Shown: positions 24,264 through 33,374 of the stretch, piece by piece
How positions within the stretch are numbered: position 1 is the first letter of the stretch
How the letters are laid out: every line of letters begins with the position of its first letter
Made by a program: the position numbers and the translations under genes
Assembly (NCBI GenBank): GCA_900551075.1
Contig: URVB01000017.1
Location: 1-62,270, forward strand
Reading direction: 5' to 3'
DNA: 62,270 nucleotides
DNA from: an uncultured Blautia sp.
GTDB lineage: Bacteria > Bacillota > Clostridia > Lachnospirales > Lachnospiraceae
The notes under the pieces: model-generated
The model's input: only the letters and a program-made list of their open reading frames with translations
Told to the model about the DNA's origin: nothing
Database searches by the model: none

Positions 24264-25010
24264 GTGGAAAAAACAGAAAAACTCCTGGAAATACATCATC
24301 TCCATAAAGATTATGGAAACGGGCCCGTTTTAAAGGACGTATCCCTGGATGTGCATAAGGGAGAGGTAGTTGTTTTGATCGGCCCTTCAGGGTGCGGCAA
24401 GAGTACCCTTCTTCGATGTATGAACGGGCTGGAGTTTATCCAGTCCGGGGAAATTCTCTTGAATGGCCAAGTGATTACCGAAGGGAAAACGAAATGGAGC
24501 GAAATCCGTCAAAAGATCGGTATGGTTTTTCAGAGCTATGATTTGTTTCCCCATATGAACGTTATAGATAATATTCTTCTCGGACCGATGAAGGTTCAGA
24601 AAAGGATAAAAAAAGAGGCGGAGAAAGAGGCTGAAAGTCTTCTGGAAAGAGTTGGACTTCTGGATAAGAAGGATGCATATCCGCGGCAGCTTTCCGGAGG
24701 ACAGAAGCAGAGAGTTGCCATTGTGAGAGCACTGATGATGAAGCCGGAAATCATGCTTTTTGATGAGGTGACGGCAGCCCTGGACCCGGAAATGGTCCGG
24801 GAGGTTCTGGATGTAATGCTGGAGCTTGCCAAAGGCGGCTCGACTATGGTGATCGTTACACATGAGATGCAGTTTGCAGGAGCAGTTGCGGACAGAGTTA
24901 TTTTTTTAGACGGCGGTGAAATTCTGGAGACAGGTACGCCGGAACAATTTTTTGATCAACCGCAGACAGAAAGAGCACAGCGGTTTTTAAATACATTTAC
25001 ATTTGAATAA
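24264..25010 (+). CDS. Amino-acid ABC importer ATPase (GlnQ type)
   Basis: A 248-aa ATPase: Walker A GPSGCGKST near residue 38, Q-loop VFQSYDLFPHMNV, signature LSGGQKQR, Walker B IMLFDEVT with catalytic glutamate, and H-loop THEM. The GTG start follows GAGAGG by about 9 bp. The gene sits between the two permeases and the hybrid binding protein. Confidence 0.9.
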   Translation: MEKTEKLLEIHHLHKDYGNGPVLKDVSLDVHKGEVVVLIGPSGCGKSTLLRCMNGLEFIQSGEILLNGQVITEGKTKWSEIRQKIGMVFQSYDLFPHMNVIDNILLGPMKVQKRIKKEAEKEAESLLERVGLLDKKDAYPRQLSGGQKQRVAIVRALMMKPEIMLFDEVTAALDPEMVREVLDVMLELAKGGSTMVIVTHEMQFAGAVADRVIFLDGGEILETGTPEQFFDQPQTERAQRFLNTFTFE

Positions 25011-25035
25011 ATCTAATAGAAAGAAGGAAATGATT

Positions 25036-26655
25036 ATGAAAGTTAAAAAATTACTTACCGGAGCATTGACAGCATCCCTGGCTCTTACTTCCCTCGCTGG
25101 CTTCCATACGGCAGTAAGTGCAGCGGAAAATGAGACAAAAGAATCAGATGCAATTTATCGTACCTTAGAAGAAATAAAAGAGAGCGGCAAAATTACCATT
25201 GGTGTATTCAGTGACAAGAATCCATTTGGTTATGTGGATGAAAATGGAGATTATCAGGGCTACGACGTGTATTTTGCAGAACGCCTTGCAAAGGATTTGG
25301 GCGTGGATGTGGAATACGTTTCTACGGAAGCGGCAAATCGTGTGGAATACCTGGAAACAGGAAAGGTAGATGTGATTCTTGCTAACTTTACAGTAACAGA
25401 AGAGCGTGCCGAAGCCGTAGACTTTGCACTTCCGTATATGAAAGTGGCACTCGGTGTGGTATCGCCGGATGATGCACGGATTACCTCTCCTGAAGAGCTG
25501 GAAGGAAAAGAATTGATCGTTGCAAAGGGAACAACTGCAGAAACTTATTTTACAGAGAATTATCCGGATGTGAAGCTGCAGAAATATGATCAGTATACGG
25601 AAGCTTACAACGCACTTCTGGATGGAAGAGGAGCAGCATTTTCCACAGATAACACAGAGGTTCTGGCATGGGCGATCCAGAATCCGGGATTTACGGTAGG
25701 TATTGATTCCCTGGGAGATGTGGACACGATTGCCCCTGCAGTTTCCAAAGGAAACGGGACGCTTTTGGACTGGATCAATGATGAGATCGTATCTCTGGCA
25801 GATGAGGAATTTTTCCATGCGGATTATAAAGAGACTCTGGAGCCTGTATACGGTACAGAAGTAGATATTGACAGCCTGGTAGTAGAAGGCGGCGTTGTAG
25901 ATGCAGAGGCAGCAGAGGAAAAAGGAACAATTAAAGTAGCAGCTTCCGCAACGCCGCACGCAGAAATCCTGGAGGAGGCCGCACCGCTTCTGGAAAAAGA
26001 GGGCTGGAAGCTGGAGGTGACCGTATTTGATGACTATGTGCAGCCGAATCTGGTAGTAGAAAGCGAAGATTTTGATGCAAATTATTTCCAGCATATTCCC
26101 TATCTTGAAAACTTTAACGAAGAGCAGGGAACACATCTGGTAAATGCAGGCGGTATTCATTATGAACCATTTGGAATCTATCCGGGAACAAAAGCTGATT
26201 TAAGCGAGCTGGAAGAGGGAGACGTGATTGCAGTACCGAATGATACAACAAATGAGGCAAGAGCACTGCTTCTGTTGGAAGCTAACGGCGTTTTGAAACT
26301 GAAAGAGGATGCGGGACTGAATGCAACCGCTAAGGATATTGAAGAAAACCCGAAAAATATCGAATTCCAGGAGCTGGAAGCAGCACAGGTTTCCCGCGTA
26401 AAGGATGAGGTTGCCTTTGTCGTACTGAACGGAAACTACGCACTGGAGGCTGGCTTCTCTGTTGCAAAGGATGCGATCGCATATGAGACCTCTGATTCTG
26501 AAGCTGCAAAAACGTATGTAAATGTCATTGCGGCAAAGGAAGGAAATGAAACAAGTGAGGGTGTGGAAGCTTTGGTAAGTACATTGAAATCTGACGAAAT
26601 CAAACAATTTATCAGGGATACTTATGATGGAGCAGTAATTCCGTTCGAAGAGTAA
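25036..26655 (+). CDS. Hybrid binding protein: family-3 domain fused to MetQ/NlpA domain
   Basis: A 539-aa secreted protein. Residues 1-29 are a signal peptide ending VSA, with no lipobox cysteine. Residues about 40-270 are a family-3 solute-binding domain (GVFSDKNPFGYVDENGDYQG, RVEYLETGKVDVILANFTVT). Residues about 296-539 are a complete MetQ domain (ATPHAEILEEAAPLL, DDYVQPNLVVES, NYFQHIPYLENFN, VPNDTTNEARALLLL). ATG 25036 is chosen because AGAAGGAA lies about 8 bp upstream. Upstream genes encode a family-3-type importer and downstream genes MetNI, so one protein may feed both. I know of no described example. Confidence 0.88.
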   Translation: MKVKKLLTGALTASLALTSLAGFHTAVSAAENETKESDAIYRTLEEIKESGKITIGVFSDKNPFGYVDENGDYQGYDVYFAERLAKDLGVDVEYVSTEAANRVEYLETGKVDVILANFTVTEERAEAVDFALPYMKVALGVVSPDDARITSPEELEGKELIVAKGTTAETYFTENYPDVKLQKYDQYTEAYNALLDGRGAAFSTDNTEVLAWAIQNPGFTVGIDSLGDVDTIAPAVSKGNGTLLDWINDEIVSLADEEFFHADYKETLEPVYGTEVDIDSLVVEGGVVDAEAAEEKGTIKVAASATPHAEILEEAAPLLEKEGWKLEVTVFDDYVQPNLVVESEDFDANYFQHIPYLENFNEEQGTHLVNAGGIHYEPFGIYPGTKADLSELEEGDVIAVPNDTTNEARALLLLEANGVLKLKEDAGLNATAKDIEENPKNIEFQELEAAQVSRVKDEVAFVVLNGNYALEAGFSVAKDAIAYETSDSEAAKTYVNVIAAKEGNETSEGVEALVSTLKSDEIKQFIRDTYDGAVIPFEE

Positions 26656-26687
26656 TACGGAAAAAACGGCAGGAGGTTACAGAGATT

Positions 26688-27698
26688 ATGGAACCATTGA
26701 TACAGGTGGAAAATCTCAGTAAGGTTTTTGATGTCAGGGGCGGCCATGTGGAGGCAGTAAAAAACATCAGTTTTTCGATAGAAAAGGGAGAAATTTTCGG
26801 CATGATCGGCCTTTCAGGAGCTGGCAAAAGTACCTTGGTGCGCTGCCTGAATCTACTGGAAACGCCGACTTGCGGAACCGTGCGTATCCAGGGCAGAAGC
26901 CTGACAGAACTGTCTGGCAGAGAACTGCGGGAGGCGAGAAGAAATATTGGGATGATTTTTCAGCATTTTAATCTGCTGATGCAGAGAAATGTGGTGGATA
27001 ATGTCTGCTTTCCAATGGAAATTGCGGGTGTGAAGCGAAAGGAGGCCAAAAAGCGTGCTTTGGAATTGCTGAGAACAGTTGGACTGGAAGAAAAAGCGGC
27101 GGCATATCCGGTGCAGCTTTCCGGAGGGCAGAGGCAGAGAGTTGCCATTGCAAGGGTTCTTGCAAATAATCCTGAAATTCTGCTTTGCGATGAGGCCACC
27201 AGTGCCCTGGATCCTCAGACAACGAAGTCTATTTTGGAGCTGTTGAAGAAGATCAATGTTACATATGGGATCACGATTGTGGTGATTACCCATGAGATGA
27301 GTGTGGTACAGGAAATTTGCCACAGGGCGGCTGTTTTGGAAAACGGAGCGCTTGCAGAAACCGGAACCGTGGAAGCATTGTTCCATAATCCTAAAACGAA
27401 GGCCGCAAAACGTCTGATCTTCAATGGAAGAGGGCAGATTGCAGAGATGAAGGGGAAACGCCTGATACGAATCACCTTCCATAAGCAGTCCGCGTTCCAA
27501 CCGGTGATTGGAAATCTGGTACTGGAATATAAAACGCCTGTAAATATTTTATATGCAGATACAAAAAACATAAACGGTCATGCAGAAGGAGAGATGATTC
27601 TGCAGCTTCCGCAGGAAGAAGCGACAGCCGATAAGATGATCCGGTATCTGAGGGAGATCAATATGAGTGTAGAGGAGTTGAAGGAGTATGCTGGATAG
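26688..27698 (+). CDS. metN: Methionine ABC importer ATPase MetN
   Basis: A 336-aa ATPase: Walker A GLSGAGKST, Q-loop IFQHFNLLMQRNV, signature LSGGQRQR, Walker B ILLCDEAT. After about residue 245 there is the NIL (C2) domain found in MetN, which binds methionine and inhibits transport in the E. coli protein. This regulatory domain supports methionine rather than another amino acid as substrate. It overlaps metI by 11 bp. Confidence 0.9.
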   Translation: MEPLIQVENLSKVFDVRGGHVEAVKNISFSIEKGEIFGMIGLSGAGKSTLVRCLNLLETPTCGTVRIQGRSLTELSGRELREARRNIGMIFQHFNLLMQRNVVDNVCFPMEIAGVKRKEAKKRALELLRTVGLEEKAAAYPVQLSGGQRQRVAIARVLANNPEILLCDEATSALDPQTTKSILELLKKINVTYGITIVVITHEMSVVQEICHRAAVLENGALAETGTVEALFHNPKTKAAKRLIFNGRGQIAEMKGKRLIRITFHKQSAFQPVIGNLVLEYKTPVNILYADTKNINGHAEGEMILQLPQEEATADKMIRYLREINMSVEELKEYAG

Positions 27699-28350
27699 CG
27701 GGACGATCATGATGCTGGTGGAAGGAACAAGGGATACGCTGTATATGACGCTGATGTCTACCCTATTCGGATATGTTCTGGGGCTTCCAATGGGAATTCT
27801 GCTTGCAGTAACAGACAAGGAGGGAATTCAGCCGAACAGTTTTGTCTATAAAATTTTGGATTTTGTGGTCAATGTCGTCAGGAGCATTCCTTTCCTGATC
27901 CTTCTGATCCTGGTAATTCCTCTTACAAAGGTTATCGTGGGAAGAAGTTATGGTTCAAGTGCGACCATAGTTCCACTGGTCATCGCGGCAGCCCCCTTTA
28001 TTGCCCGTATGGTGGAGGCTTCACTGAAAGAGGTGGATCATGGTGTGATCGAAGCAGCGATCAGCATGGGAGCCGGCACCGGAACTGTGATATGGAAGGT
28101 TTTATTGGCAGAAGCAAGAACGTCTCTGCTGGTAGGAGTTACCATTGCAACAGGTACGGTTCTGGGATATTCCGCTATGGCAGGGGTTGTTGGAGGAGGC
28201 GGACTGGGGGATATTGCGATCCGGTATGGATATTACCGTTACCAGACGGATATTATGGTGTTCACGATTATCGTACTGGTGGTACTGGTGCAGATTCTGC
28301 AGGGATTAGGAATGATGCTTTCTAAGCATTTTGACAGGAAACGTTCATGA
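27688..28350 (+). CDS. metI: Methionine ABC importer permease MetI
   Basis: A 220-aa permease with five membrane helices, family segments VVNVVRSIPFLILLILVIPL and MGAGTGTVIWKVLLAEA (EAA loop), and GYSAMAGVVGGGGLGDIAIR. GAAGGAG lies just upstream of ATG 27688. Last gene of the sulfur-import unit. No separate metQ gene follows; the MetQ role must come from the fused protein at 25036-26655 or from elsewhere. Confidence 0.92.
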   Translation: MLDSGTIMMLVEGTRDTLYMTLMSTLFGYVLGLPMGILLAVTDKEGIQPNSFVYKILDFVVNVVRSIPFLILLILVIPLTKVIVGRSYGSSATIVPLVIAAAPFIARMVEASLKEVDHGVIEAAISMGAGTGTVIWKVLLAEARTSLLVGVTIATGTVLGYSAMAGVVGGGGLGDIAIRYGYYRYQTDIMVFTIIVLVVLVQILQGLGMMLSKHFDRKRS

Positions 28351-28465
28351 AATTTCCTGACGAAAAGGTGCGAAAAGTGTAATATTAGAAGGAATTTATA
28401 CTTTTTATAAAATTATTAGAATTTGGTCAAATTTTCCTCACATTTATCCTGTATGATAAAGACAT

Positions 28466-28532
28466 CTTAAAAGTGATACAGCTTTTAAGAATCCGGTAAC
28501 ACTTCGGTGCCGGGAGAGTTACCGGAACTCTT
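28466..28532 (+). ncRNA. Candidate structured RNA with exclusive hairpins
   Basis: A perfect hairpin CTTAAAAG/CTTTTAAG (28466-28489) is followed by TCCGGTAAC/GTTACCGGA (28492-28526), which competes with GAGAGTT/AACTCTT (28514-28532). It lies in the 350-bp gap after metI and has no downstream gene on this strand, so it may be a small RNA or a 3'-UTR element. TATGAT at 28452-28457 is a possible -10 without a good -35. Confidence 0.35.
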
Positions 28533-28562
28533 TCCTTTCCCTAAAAATAAAAAGAACAAAAT

Positions 28563-28608
28563 AAATCGCCGCTTAACTGGCAAGATCGTCAGTGAAGCGG
28601 TGATTTTG
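28563..28608. terminator. Bidirectional terminator
   Basis: A long stem AAATCGCCGCTT-ACTG with CAGT-AAGCGGTGATTT (28563-28579 with 28590-28606), A-rich before and T-rich after. It serves the metI side and the converging ATPase gene. Confidence 0.8.
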
Positions 28609-28701
28609 TGTTTCCGGCATATAAGAAAACGTTCCGGTGGATAATGTCATTACGTTGTTCTGCGTTTTCTTATCAAACAGGGAATCCGGCAGGGAGACTG
28701 T

Positions 28702-30414
28702 TTATGCTCTCCGATAACGGTTGAAGCAGGAGAAGATTTCCTGTACACGGGGCATTGCATATCCGCAGGAGATATAAGAACCATCTGACAGGAAGGAGAG
28801 TCCTTTATCCCTGAGCTGGCTGTCCAGAAAGGTGATGATTTCTGCCAGGGTCCGTTGTCCGTCGATCAGATGTTCCACCGCATATTTCAGAAGCAGTCCA
28901 AGTGCGGCCGTCTGTTCCGTATCGATAAGCTGTTCGATATAGCGGAGGTCAATTTCCTGTCTGCCGAGTGCAAAGCCATCCTGTCCATGTACTTTGATTT
29001 TCAGACGCTCTTCTTTTCCATGCTCTCCGCGGTGCGGGCGAGGGGCGGAGTGCTTTGTCATGATGCGGCTGCTTTGCGGCAGGGAGAATGCCGGTGCCTC
29101 GGAGGGAGTCAGCGGATATTCCCTGCACAGATTTTTGGCGGCCCGGGTGATGTCCAGCGGATAATAGCTGTCCATTTGGATGATGGTATCCGCAATATGG
29201 AAAAAGGCGCCGGAGCTTCCGGCAACCAGGATGGTGGAAATGCCGGCTTTTTTGTATAAGTCTCCGGCACGTTCCAGAAACGGTGTGATCGGCTCCTTTT
29301 CCCGAAGGACTACCTTCTGCATAAAGGAATCCCTTACCATGAAATTGGTGGCGGAGGTGTCCTCATCCAACAGGAAGACCCTGCTTCCTGCTTCCATACC
29401 TTCGATGATCCCTGCAGCCTGGGAGGTGCTTCCGCTGGCATCCTCCGTAGAAAAGCACCGGGTATCCTTATGGTTTGGAAGATCATTGATAAAGAGAGAA
29501 ATATCCACGTCCCTGATAAAACGTCCGTCCTCTGAACGAAGCTTCAGGGCCGTATCGTCGGTGATGACATATTCACGGCCATCTCCGGGGATATGGTTGT
29601 ACACCCCGAGCTCCAGAGCATTTAAAAGAGTGGATTTTCCATGATAGCCGCCGCCTACGATCAGGGTAATGCCCTGAGGAATCCCCATACCTGTGATGCT
29701 TCCCTTATGTGGGAGCTCCATAGTGATTCGCAGGCTTTCGGGAGACGTAAAGGGAACAGAATCCTTCATGGGCCGGGAGGAAATACCGCTTTCTCTGGGG
29801 AGGACGGAGCCATCTGCTACGAAGGCCGTCAATGAGCGCTCCTTTAGCTGGCTGCGGATGTAAGCCTGGTCTTCTGCGAGAAATATCGTCTGCTGGAGGT
29901 GCTTGGCATTCAGGTTGCGGTAAACAAAGGCTTTTTGTACACACAAAGGCAGGAATTCAAAGAAAATCTTCTCCAGTTCCGGCGCATTGATGGTGCGTCC
30001 GTTGGCCGGAAAGCCGACGAAGAAACGTGCCGTGATGCCGGATTCCGTGATTTCACAGGCCGTACGTTCCAGAACCTCCTGTCCGCATCGGCTGACGGAG
30101 ATCAGACCACTTTTACCGGAGCCTTTGGCACGGAAGGTGTAGCGGTTTACCTGCTGTTCGAATTGACGGGTCAAATAGTCACAGAGCGTGATTCTTGTGA
30201 TCCTGTCCTGATAGTATTCCTTCGGAAAGCCTGCATCTTTGTGAAGGATTTTTACGCTGATATGGGAAGGGGAAGCAAAAGGATCCCCCTGCACATGGTC
30301 AATGGACAATACATATCGGTCGAATTGGTAGCTTCCCTTCAGAGATTTGTAGGCCGGATAGCTTTTTCTGTGAACCGAGCGAAGTAAGCTCTGCAGATCG
30401 TCTGCTTGTTTCAT
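28702..30414 (-). CDS. Predicted ABC-class ATPase (PF09818 / COG3044 family)
   Basis: A 570-aa soluble protein. The P-loop is GGGYHGKST near residue 270, preceded by GITLIV and followed by LLNALELGVYNHIPGDGREYV; an acidic FLLDEDTSATNFMVRD block is the Walker B region. No membrane segment and no partner permease. The family is widespread and its function unknown to me. ATG 30414 is chosen because AAGGAGG lies 11 bp upstream. Stands alone. Confidence 0.85.
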   Translation of the reverse strand: MKQADDLQSLLRSVHRKSYPAYKSLKGSYQFDRYVLSIDHVQGDPFASPSHISVKILHKDAGFPKEYYQDRITRITLCDYLTRQFEQQVNRYTFRAKGSGKSGLISVSRCGQEVLERTACEITESGITARFFVGFPANGRTINAPELEKIFFEFLPLCVQKAFVYRNLNAKHLQQTIFLAEDQAYIRSQLKERSLTAFVADGSVLPRESGISSRPMKDSVPFTSPESLRITMELPHKGSITGMGIPQGITLIVGGGYHGKSTLLNALELGVYNHIPGDGREYVITDDTALKLRSEDGRFIRDVDISLFINDLPNHKDTRCFSTEDASGSTSQAAGIIEGMEAGSRVFLLDEDTSATNFMVRDSFMQKVVLREKEPITPFLERAGDLYKKAGISTILVAGSSGAFFHIADTIIQMDSYYPLDITRAAKNLCREYPLTPSEAPAFSLPQSSRIMTKHSAPRPHRGEHGKEERLKIKVHGQDGFALGRQEIDLRYIEQLIDTEQTAALGLLLKYAVEHLIDGQRTLAEIITFLDSQLRDKGLSFLSDGSYISCGYAMPRVQEIFSCFNRYRRA

Positions 30415-30531
30415 AATTTTAATATACCTCCTTGCAATGGATAAAGTCAAATTGTATGAAATACTGCTTTAAATATAGTAAATTTAGAGGAATAAAGCAA
30501 CTTTTTTTCCGGGATTGTGTTAAAATTCATA

Positions 30532-30691
30532 ATTGTACCAACCCGCAGCCGGGATTTGTATGGGGACTGTATTCTCTCCACGTGTGCCAAAACGGGGACT
30601 GCAGCATGTAAGCCACAGGAATTAACAGATAAATCGGAGTGGCGGAATTACGTGCCTGGGGCTAGCCGCCGTGCCGGCGGTCTGGTACAAT
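30532..30691 (+). ncRNA. Candidate structured RNA upstream of the PfkB gene
   Basis: A 9-bp outer helix (ATTGTACCA 30532-30540 with TGGTACAAT 30683-30691) encloses about 140 nt. Adjacent CCGC and CCGG bases extend it with CCGGCGG before the right arm. Inside are a GCCAC/GTGGC hairpin, a CCGCC-GTGCC-GGCGG hairpin that competes with the closing helix, and two copies of GGGGACTG. It ends 38 bp before the start codon. It could be a cis-regulator or an independent RNA of the 6S type; I recognise no known class. Confidence 0.4.
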
Positions 30692-30728
30692 AAAATGCAG
30701 ATACGAATATGCAGAGGAGGCGAAGAAT

Positions 30729-31688
30729 ATGAGAGATAAGATTGTAATCGCGGGTGCCGGAATCCTGGATGTACTTGTGCAGCCTGCAAAAGAGGACATT
30801 TTTCTGAAGGGCTCTGTTCCTGCGGATACCATAAAAATCTCCACAGGGGGAGATGCCTTAAATGAAGCTACCGTTCTGGCAAGGCTGAAGAGGCCGGAGC
30901 AAAAAACAGAAGCCGTATATCTTTTGACCGTGCTCGGAGAAGATGAAGCCGGAGGGATGATTGCTGCCCGCTGCAGGGAGGAAGGAATTTCCATGGAACT
31001 GGCAATCAGGGACGCTGATCTGGAAACAGGCATCAATGTGGTACTGGTGCAGGAGGACGGACAGCGAAGCTTTTTTACGAATCCTCAAAGCTCCCTGCGT
31101 AAGCTTGCATGGAAGCATTTTCCTGAGCGGTTTCCTGAGGATGCGGGGATTTTTTGCATGGCAAGTATTTTCGTCTCGCCAGAGCTTGGCGAAAAAGAAC
31201 TGAAAGAAATATTCCAAATGGCAAAGGCGCAGAATATGATTGTCTGTGCAGACATGACCAGGTGTAAGAATCAGGAGTCGGCACAGGATATGAGAGAAGC
31301 GCTTGCCTGCGTGGACTATCTGTTCGCCAATGAGGAGGAAGCGGCGCTGCTGACGGGAAGAGGAATGCCGGGTGCTGCAGCAGATGAGCTGTTTGCCTGT
31401 GGGGTTAAGAATGTGATCATCAAATGCGGGGACAGAGGCTGTTATGTGAAGAATGCATCCCTGGAACGGCAGTTCCCGGCCGTACCGGGAACCCGTTGCA
31501 TCGATACGACAGGCGCGGGCGATGCGTTTGCGGCCGGTTTTCTCTGTGCACTTTCCGAAGGAAAGAGGCTTGCTCAATGCGTCCGCTGGGCGAATGCCTG
31601 CGGCTCTATCGCAACGGAGGCAGTGGGGGCCTGCGAGGGAATTGGAAGCAGGGAGCAGTTGAAAAAAAGACTTGAACGGTATGCATGA
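30729..31688 (+). CDS. PfkB-family carbohydrate kinase
   Basis: A 319-aa ribokinase-like kinase. The C-terminal signature DTTGAGDAFAAGFL carries the catalytic base and anion hole; the N-terminal GGDALNEATVLARL is the sugar-binding glycine region. The substrate is not readable; sugars or nucleosides are all possible. The ribosome site GAGGAGGCG is 7 bp upstream. The preceding 190 bp contain a structured element. Confidence 0.88.
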   Translation: MRDKIVIAGAGILDVLVQPAKEDIFLKGSVPADTIKISTGGDALNEATVLARLKRPEQKTEAVYLLTVLGEDEAGGMIAARCREEGISMELAIRDADLETGINVVLVQEDGQRSFFTNPQSSLRKLAWKHFPERFPEDAGIFCMASIFVSPELGEKELKEIFQMAKAQNMIVCADMTRCKNQESAQDMREALACVDYLFANEEEAALLTGRGMPGAAADELFACGVKNVIIKCGDRGCYVKNASLERQFPAVPGTRCIDTTGAGDAFAAGFLCALSEGKRLAQCVRWANACGSIATEAVGACEGIGSREQLKKRLERYA

Positions 31689-31829
31689 AACTAATTTGAC
31701 AATAAAGGTAGAATTCAAATTCATTTTGCTCTATAATATAGTGCAGATTGTAAATACTAAAAATGACAAGGAATAGTCAAAATAGCAGAATAATGCGTTT
31801 ATGGCTGTAAGAAGAAAGGCGGAATAGAA

Positions 31830-33221
31830 ATGGAACGAAAAAATGCTTGGCTTGCTTATACGGAGACAGAAGAGAGAGAAATGGAACAGGTAGTGGAATC
31901 CTACCGTCATTTTCTGGATGCAGGAAAAACAGAGCGGGAGTGTGTGGCGCAGATTGTGAAGGAGGCGGAGGCTGCCGGCTACGTATCTCTGGATGAAAAG
32001 CTTGCAAAGGGAGAGAAGATTCAGGCGGGCGATAAAATTTATGCGGCAGGCATGAAAAAGATCATTGCTCTCTATCATATTGGACAGGAACCGTTGGAAA
32101 AGGGGATGAATATTCTGGGAGCGCATATTGATTCTCCTCGTTTGGATATTAAACAAAATCCGCTGTATGAGGACGCGGATCTTGCGTATCTGGATACGCA
32201 TTATTACGGCGGTGTTAAGAAATATCAGTGGGTAGCCCTTCCGCTGGCCCTTCATGGTGTTGTGGTCAAAAAGGATGGCACCGTTGTGGAGGTGAATATC
32301 GGAGAAGCTGAGGACGATCCGGTGCTTTATATCACGGATCTTTTGATCCATCTTTCCGGTAAGCAGCTTCAAAAAAAGGCGGCGGATGTGGTAGAGGGAG
32401 AAAATCTGGATATACTGATTGGCAGCAGACCGCTGAGGGACGTTGCAGATGAGAAGAAAAAAGAAGCAGTGAAAGAAAATATCCTGTGTATCCTCAATGA
32501 AAAATACGGAGTGGAGGAAGAGGATTTTCTCTCGGCAGAGCTGGAGATCGTTCCGGCAGGTAAAGCAAGAGAATGCGGTCTGGACAGAAGTATGCTCGTG
32601 GCTTATGGACAGGATGATCGCGTTTGCGCATATACCTCTTTTCTGGCAATGCTGGAAATGGAGGCCCCGAAGCGTACAAGCTGCTGTCTTCTGACAGACA
32701 AGGAAGAGATTGGAAGCGTTGGCGCGACCGGTATGCAGTCCCGTTTCTTCGAAAACAGCGTAGCCGAGCTTCTGGAAGGAATGGGAAGCTATTCTGAGCT
32801 TGCTCTGCGCCGCGCGCTGCGTAATTCCCGTATGCTGTCCTCAGATGTAAGCGCTGGCTTTGACCCTGCATTCGGAGAATATTTTGAGAAAAAGAATTCT
32901 GCTTATCTGGGCAGGGGAATTGTGCTCAATAAGTATACAGGTTCCAGAGGAAAATCCGGCTCTAATGATGCCAATGCAGAGTATGTGGCACGTATAAGAG
33001 GGATTTTTGATACCCACGGCATTGCCTTCCAAACAGCAGAGCTTGGTAAGGTAGATGTGGGGGGCGGCGGTACGATTGCGTATATTGCAGCTCTTTATGG
33101 AATGGAAGTTATTGACAGCGGTGTAGCTGTTCTGAGTATGCACGCACCATGGGAGGTTACCAGCAAAGCAGATATTTACGAGGCCAAAAAGGCGTATCTG
33201 GCATTTTTGCTGGATGCATAA
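31830..33221 (+). CDS. M18-family aminopeptidase
   Basis: A 463-aa zinc aminopeptidase of the M18 (aspartyl aminopeptidase) family, tetrahedral dodecamer type. Metal ligands appear in NILGAHIDSPRLD (His, then Asp nearby), in LLTDKEEIGSVGATG (catalytic and metal glutamates) and in the C-terminal VLSMHAPWE. Cytoplasmic peptide turnover. A TATAAT box at 31732-31737 is a likely -10; the gene has its own terminator at 33236-33293. Confidence 0.92.
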   Translation: MERKNAWLAYTETEEREMEQVVESYRHFLDAGKTERECVAQIVKEAEAAGYVSLDEKLAKGEKIQAGDKIYAAGMKKIIALYHIGQEPLEKGMNILGAHIDSPRLDIKQNPLYEDADLAYLDTHYYGGVKKYQWVALPLALHGVVVKKDGTVVEVNIGEAEDDPVLYITDLLIHLSGKQLQKKAADVVEGENLDILIGSRPLRDVADEKKKEAVKENILCILNEKYGVEEEDFLSAELEIVPAGKARECGLDRSMLVAYGQDDRVCAYTSFLAMLEMEAPKRTSCCLLTDKEEIGSVGATGMQSRFFENSVAELLEGMGSYSELALRRALRNSRMLSSDVSAGFDPAFGEYFEKKNSAYLGRGIVLNKYTGSRGKSGSNDANAEYVARIRGIFDTHGIAFQTAELGKVDVGGGGTIAYIAALYGMEVIDSGVAVLSMHAPWEVTSKADIYEAKKAYLAFLLDA

Positions 33222-33235
33222 CTGAAGCAAGAACA

Positions 33236-33293
33236 GGCATTTCCCGTGTTGCAGTGCAAAGTTTTGAAAATATTGGGAAATGCCCGTTTTTTT
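33236..33293 (+). terminator. Terminator of the M18 gene
   Basis: GGCATTTCCC (33236-33245) pairs with GGGAAATGCC (33275-33284), then CGTTTTTTT. Confidence 0.85.
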
Positions 33294-33311
33294 GAATCTT
33301 TTCTTAAAGCC

Positions 33312-33347
33312 GTTTCGTTATATATATAGAAACCTTTCATATATAAT
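33312..33347 (+). promoter_or_regulatory. Promoter with dyad of the MacAB-like operon
   Basis: TATAAT (33342-33347) lacks a good -35. The dyad GTTTC...GAAAC (33312-33333) occupies the -35 region, which suggests activation or repression by an unlinked regulator. Confidence 0.4.
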
Positions 33348-33374
33348 GTAAGAGACGTATTATTGGGAGAAATT

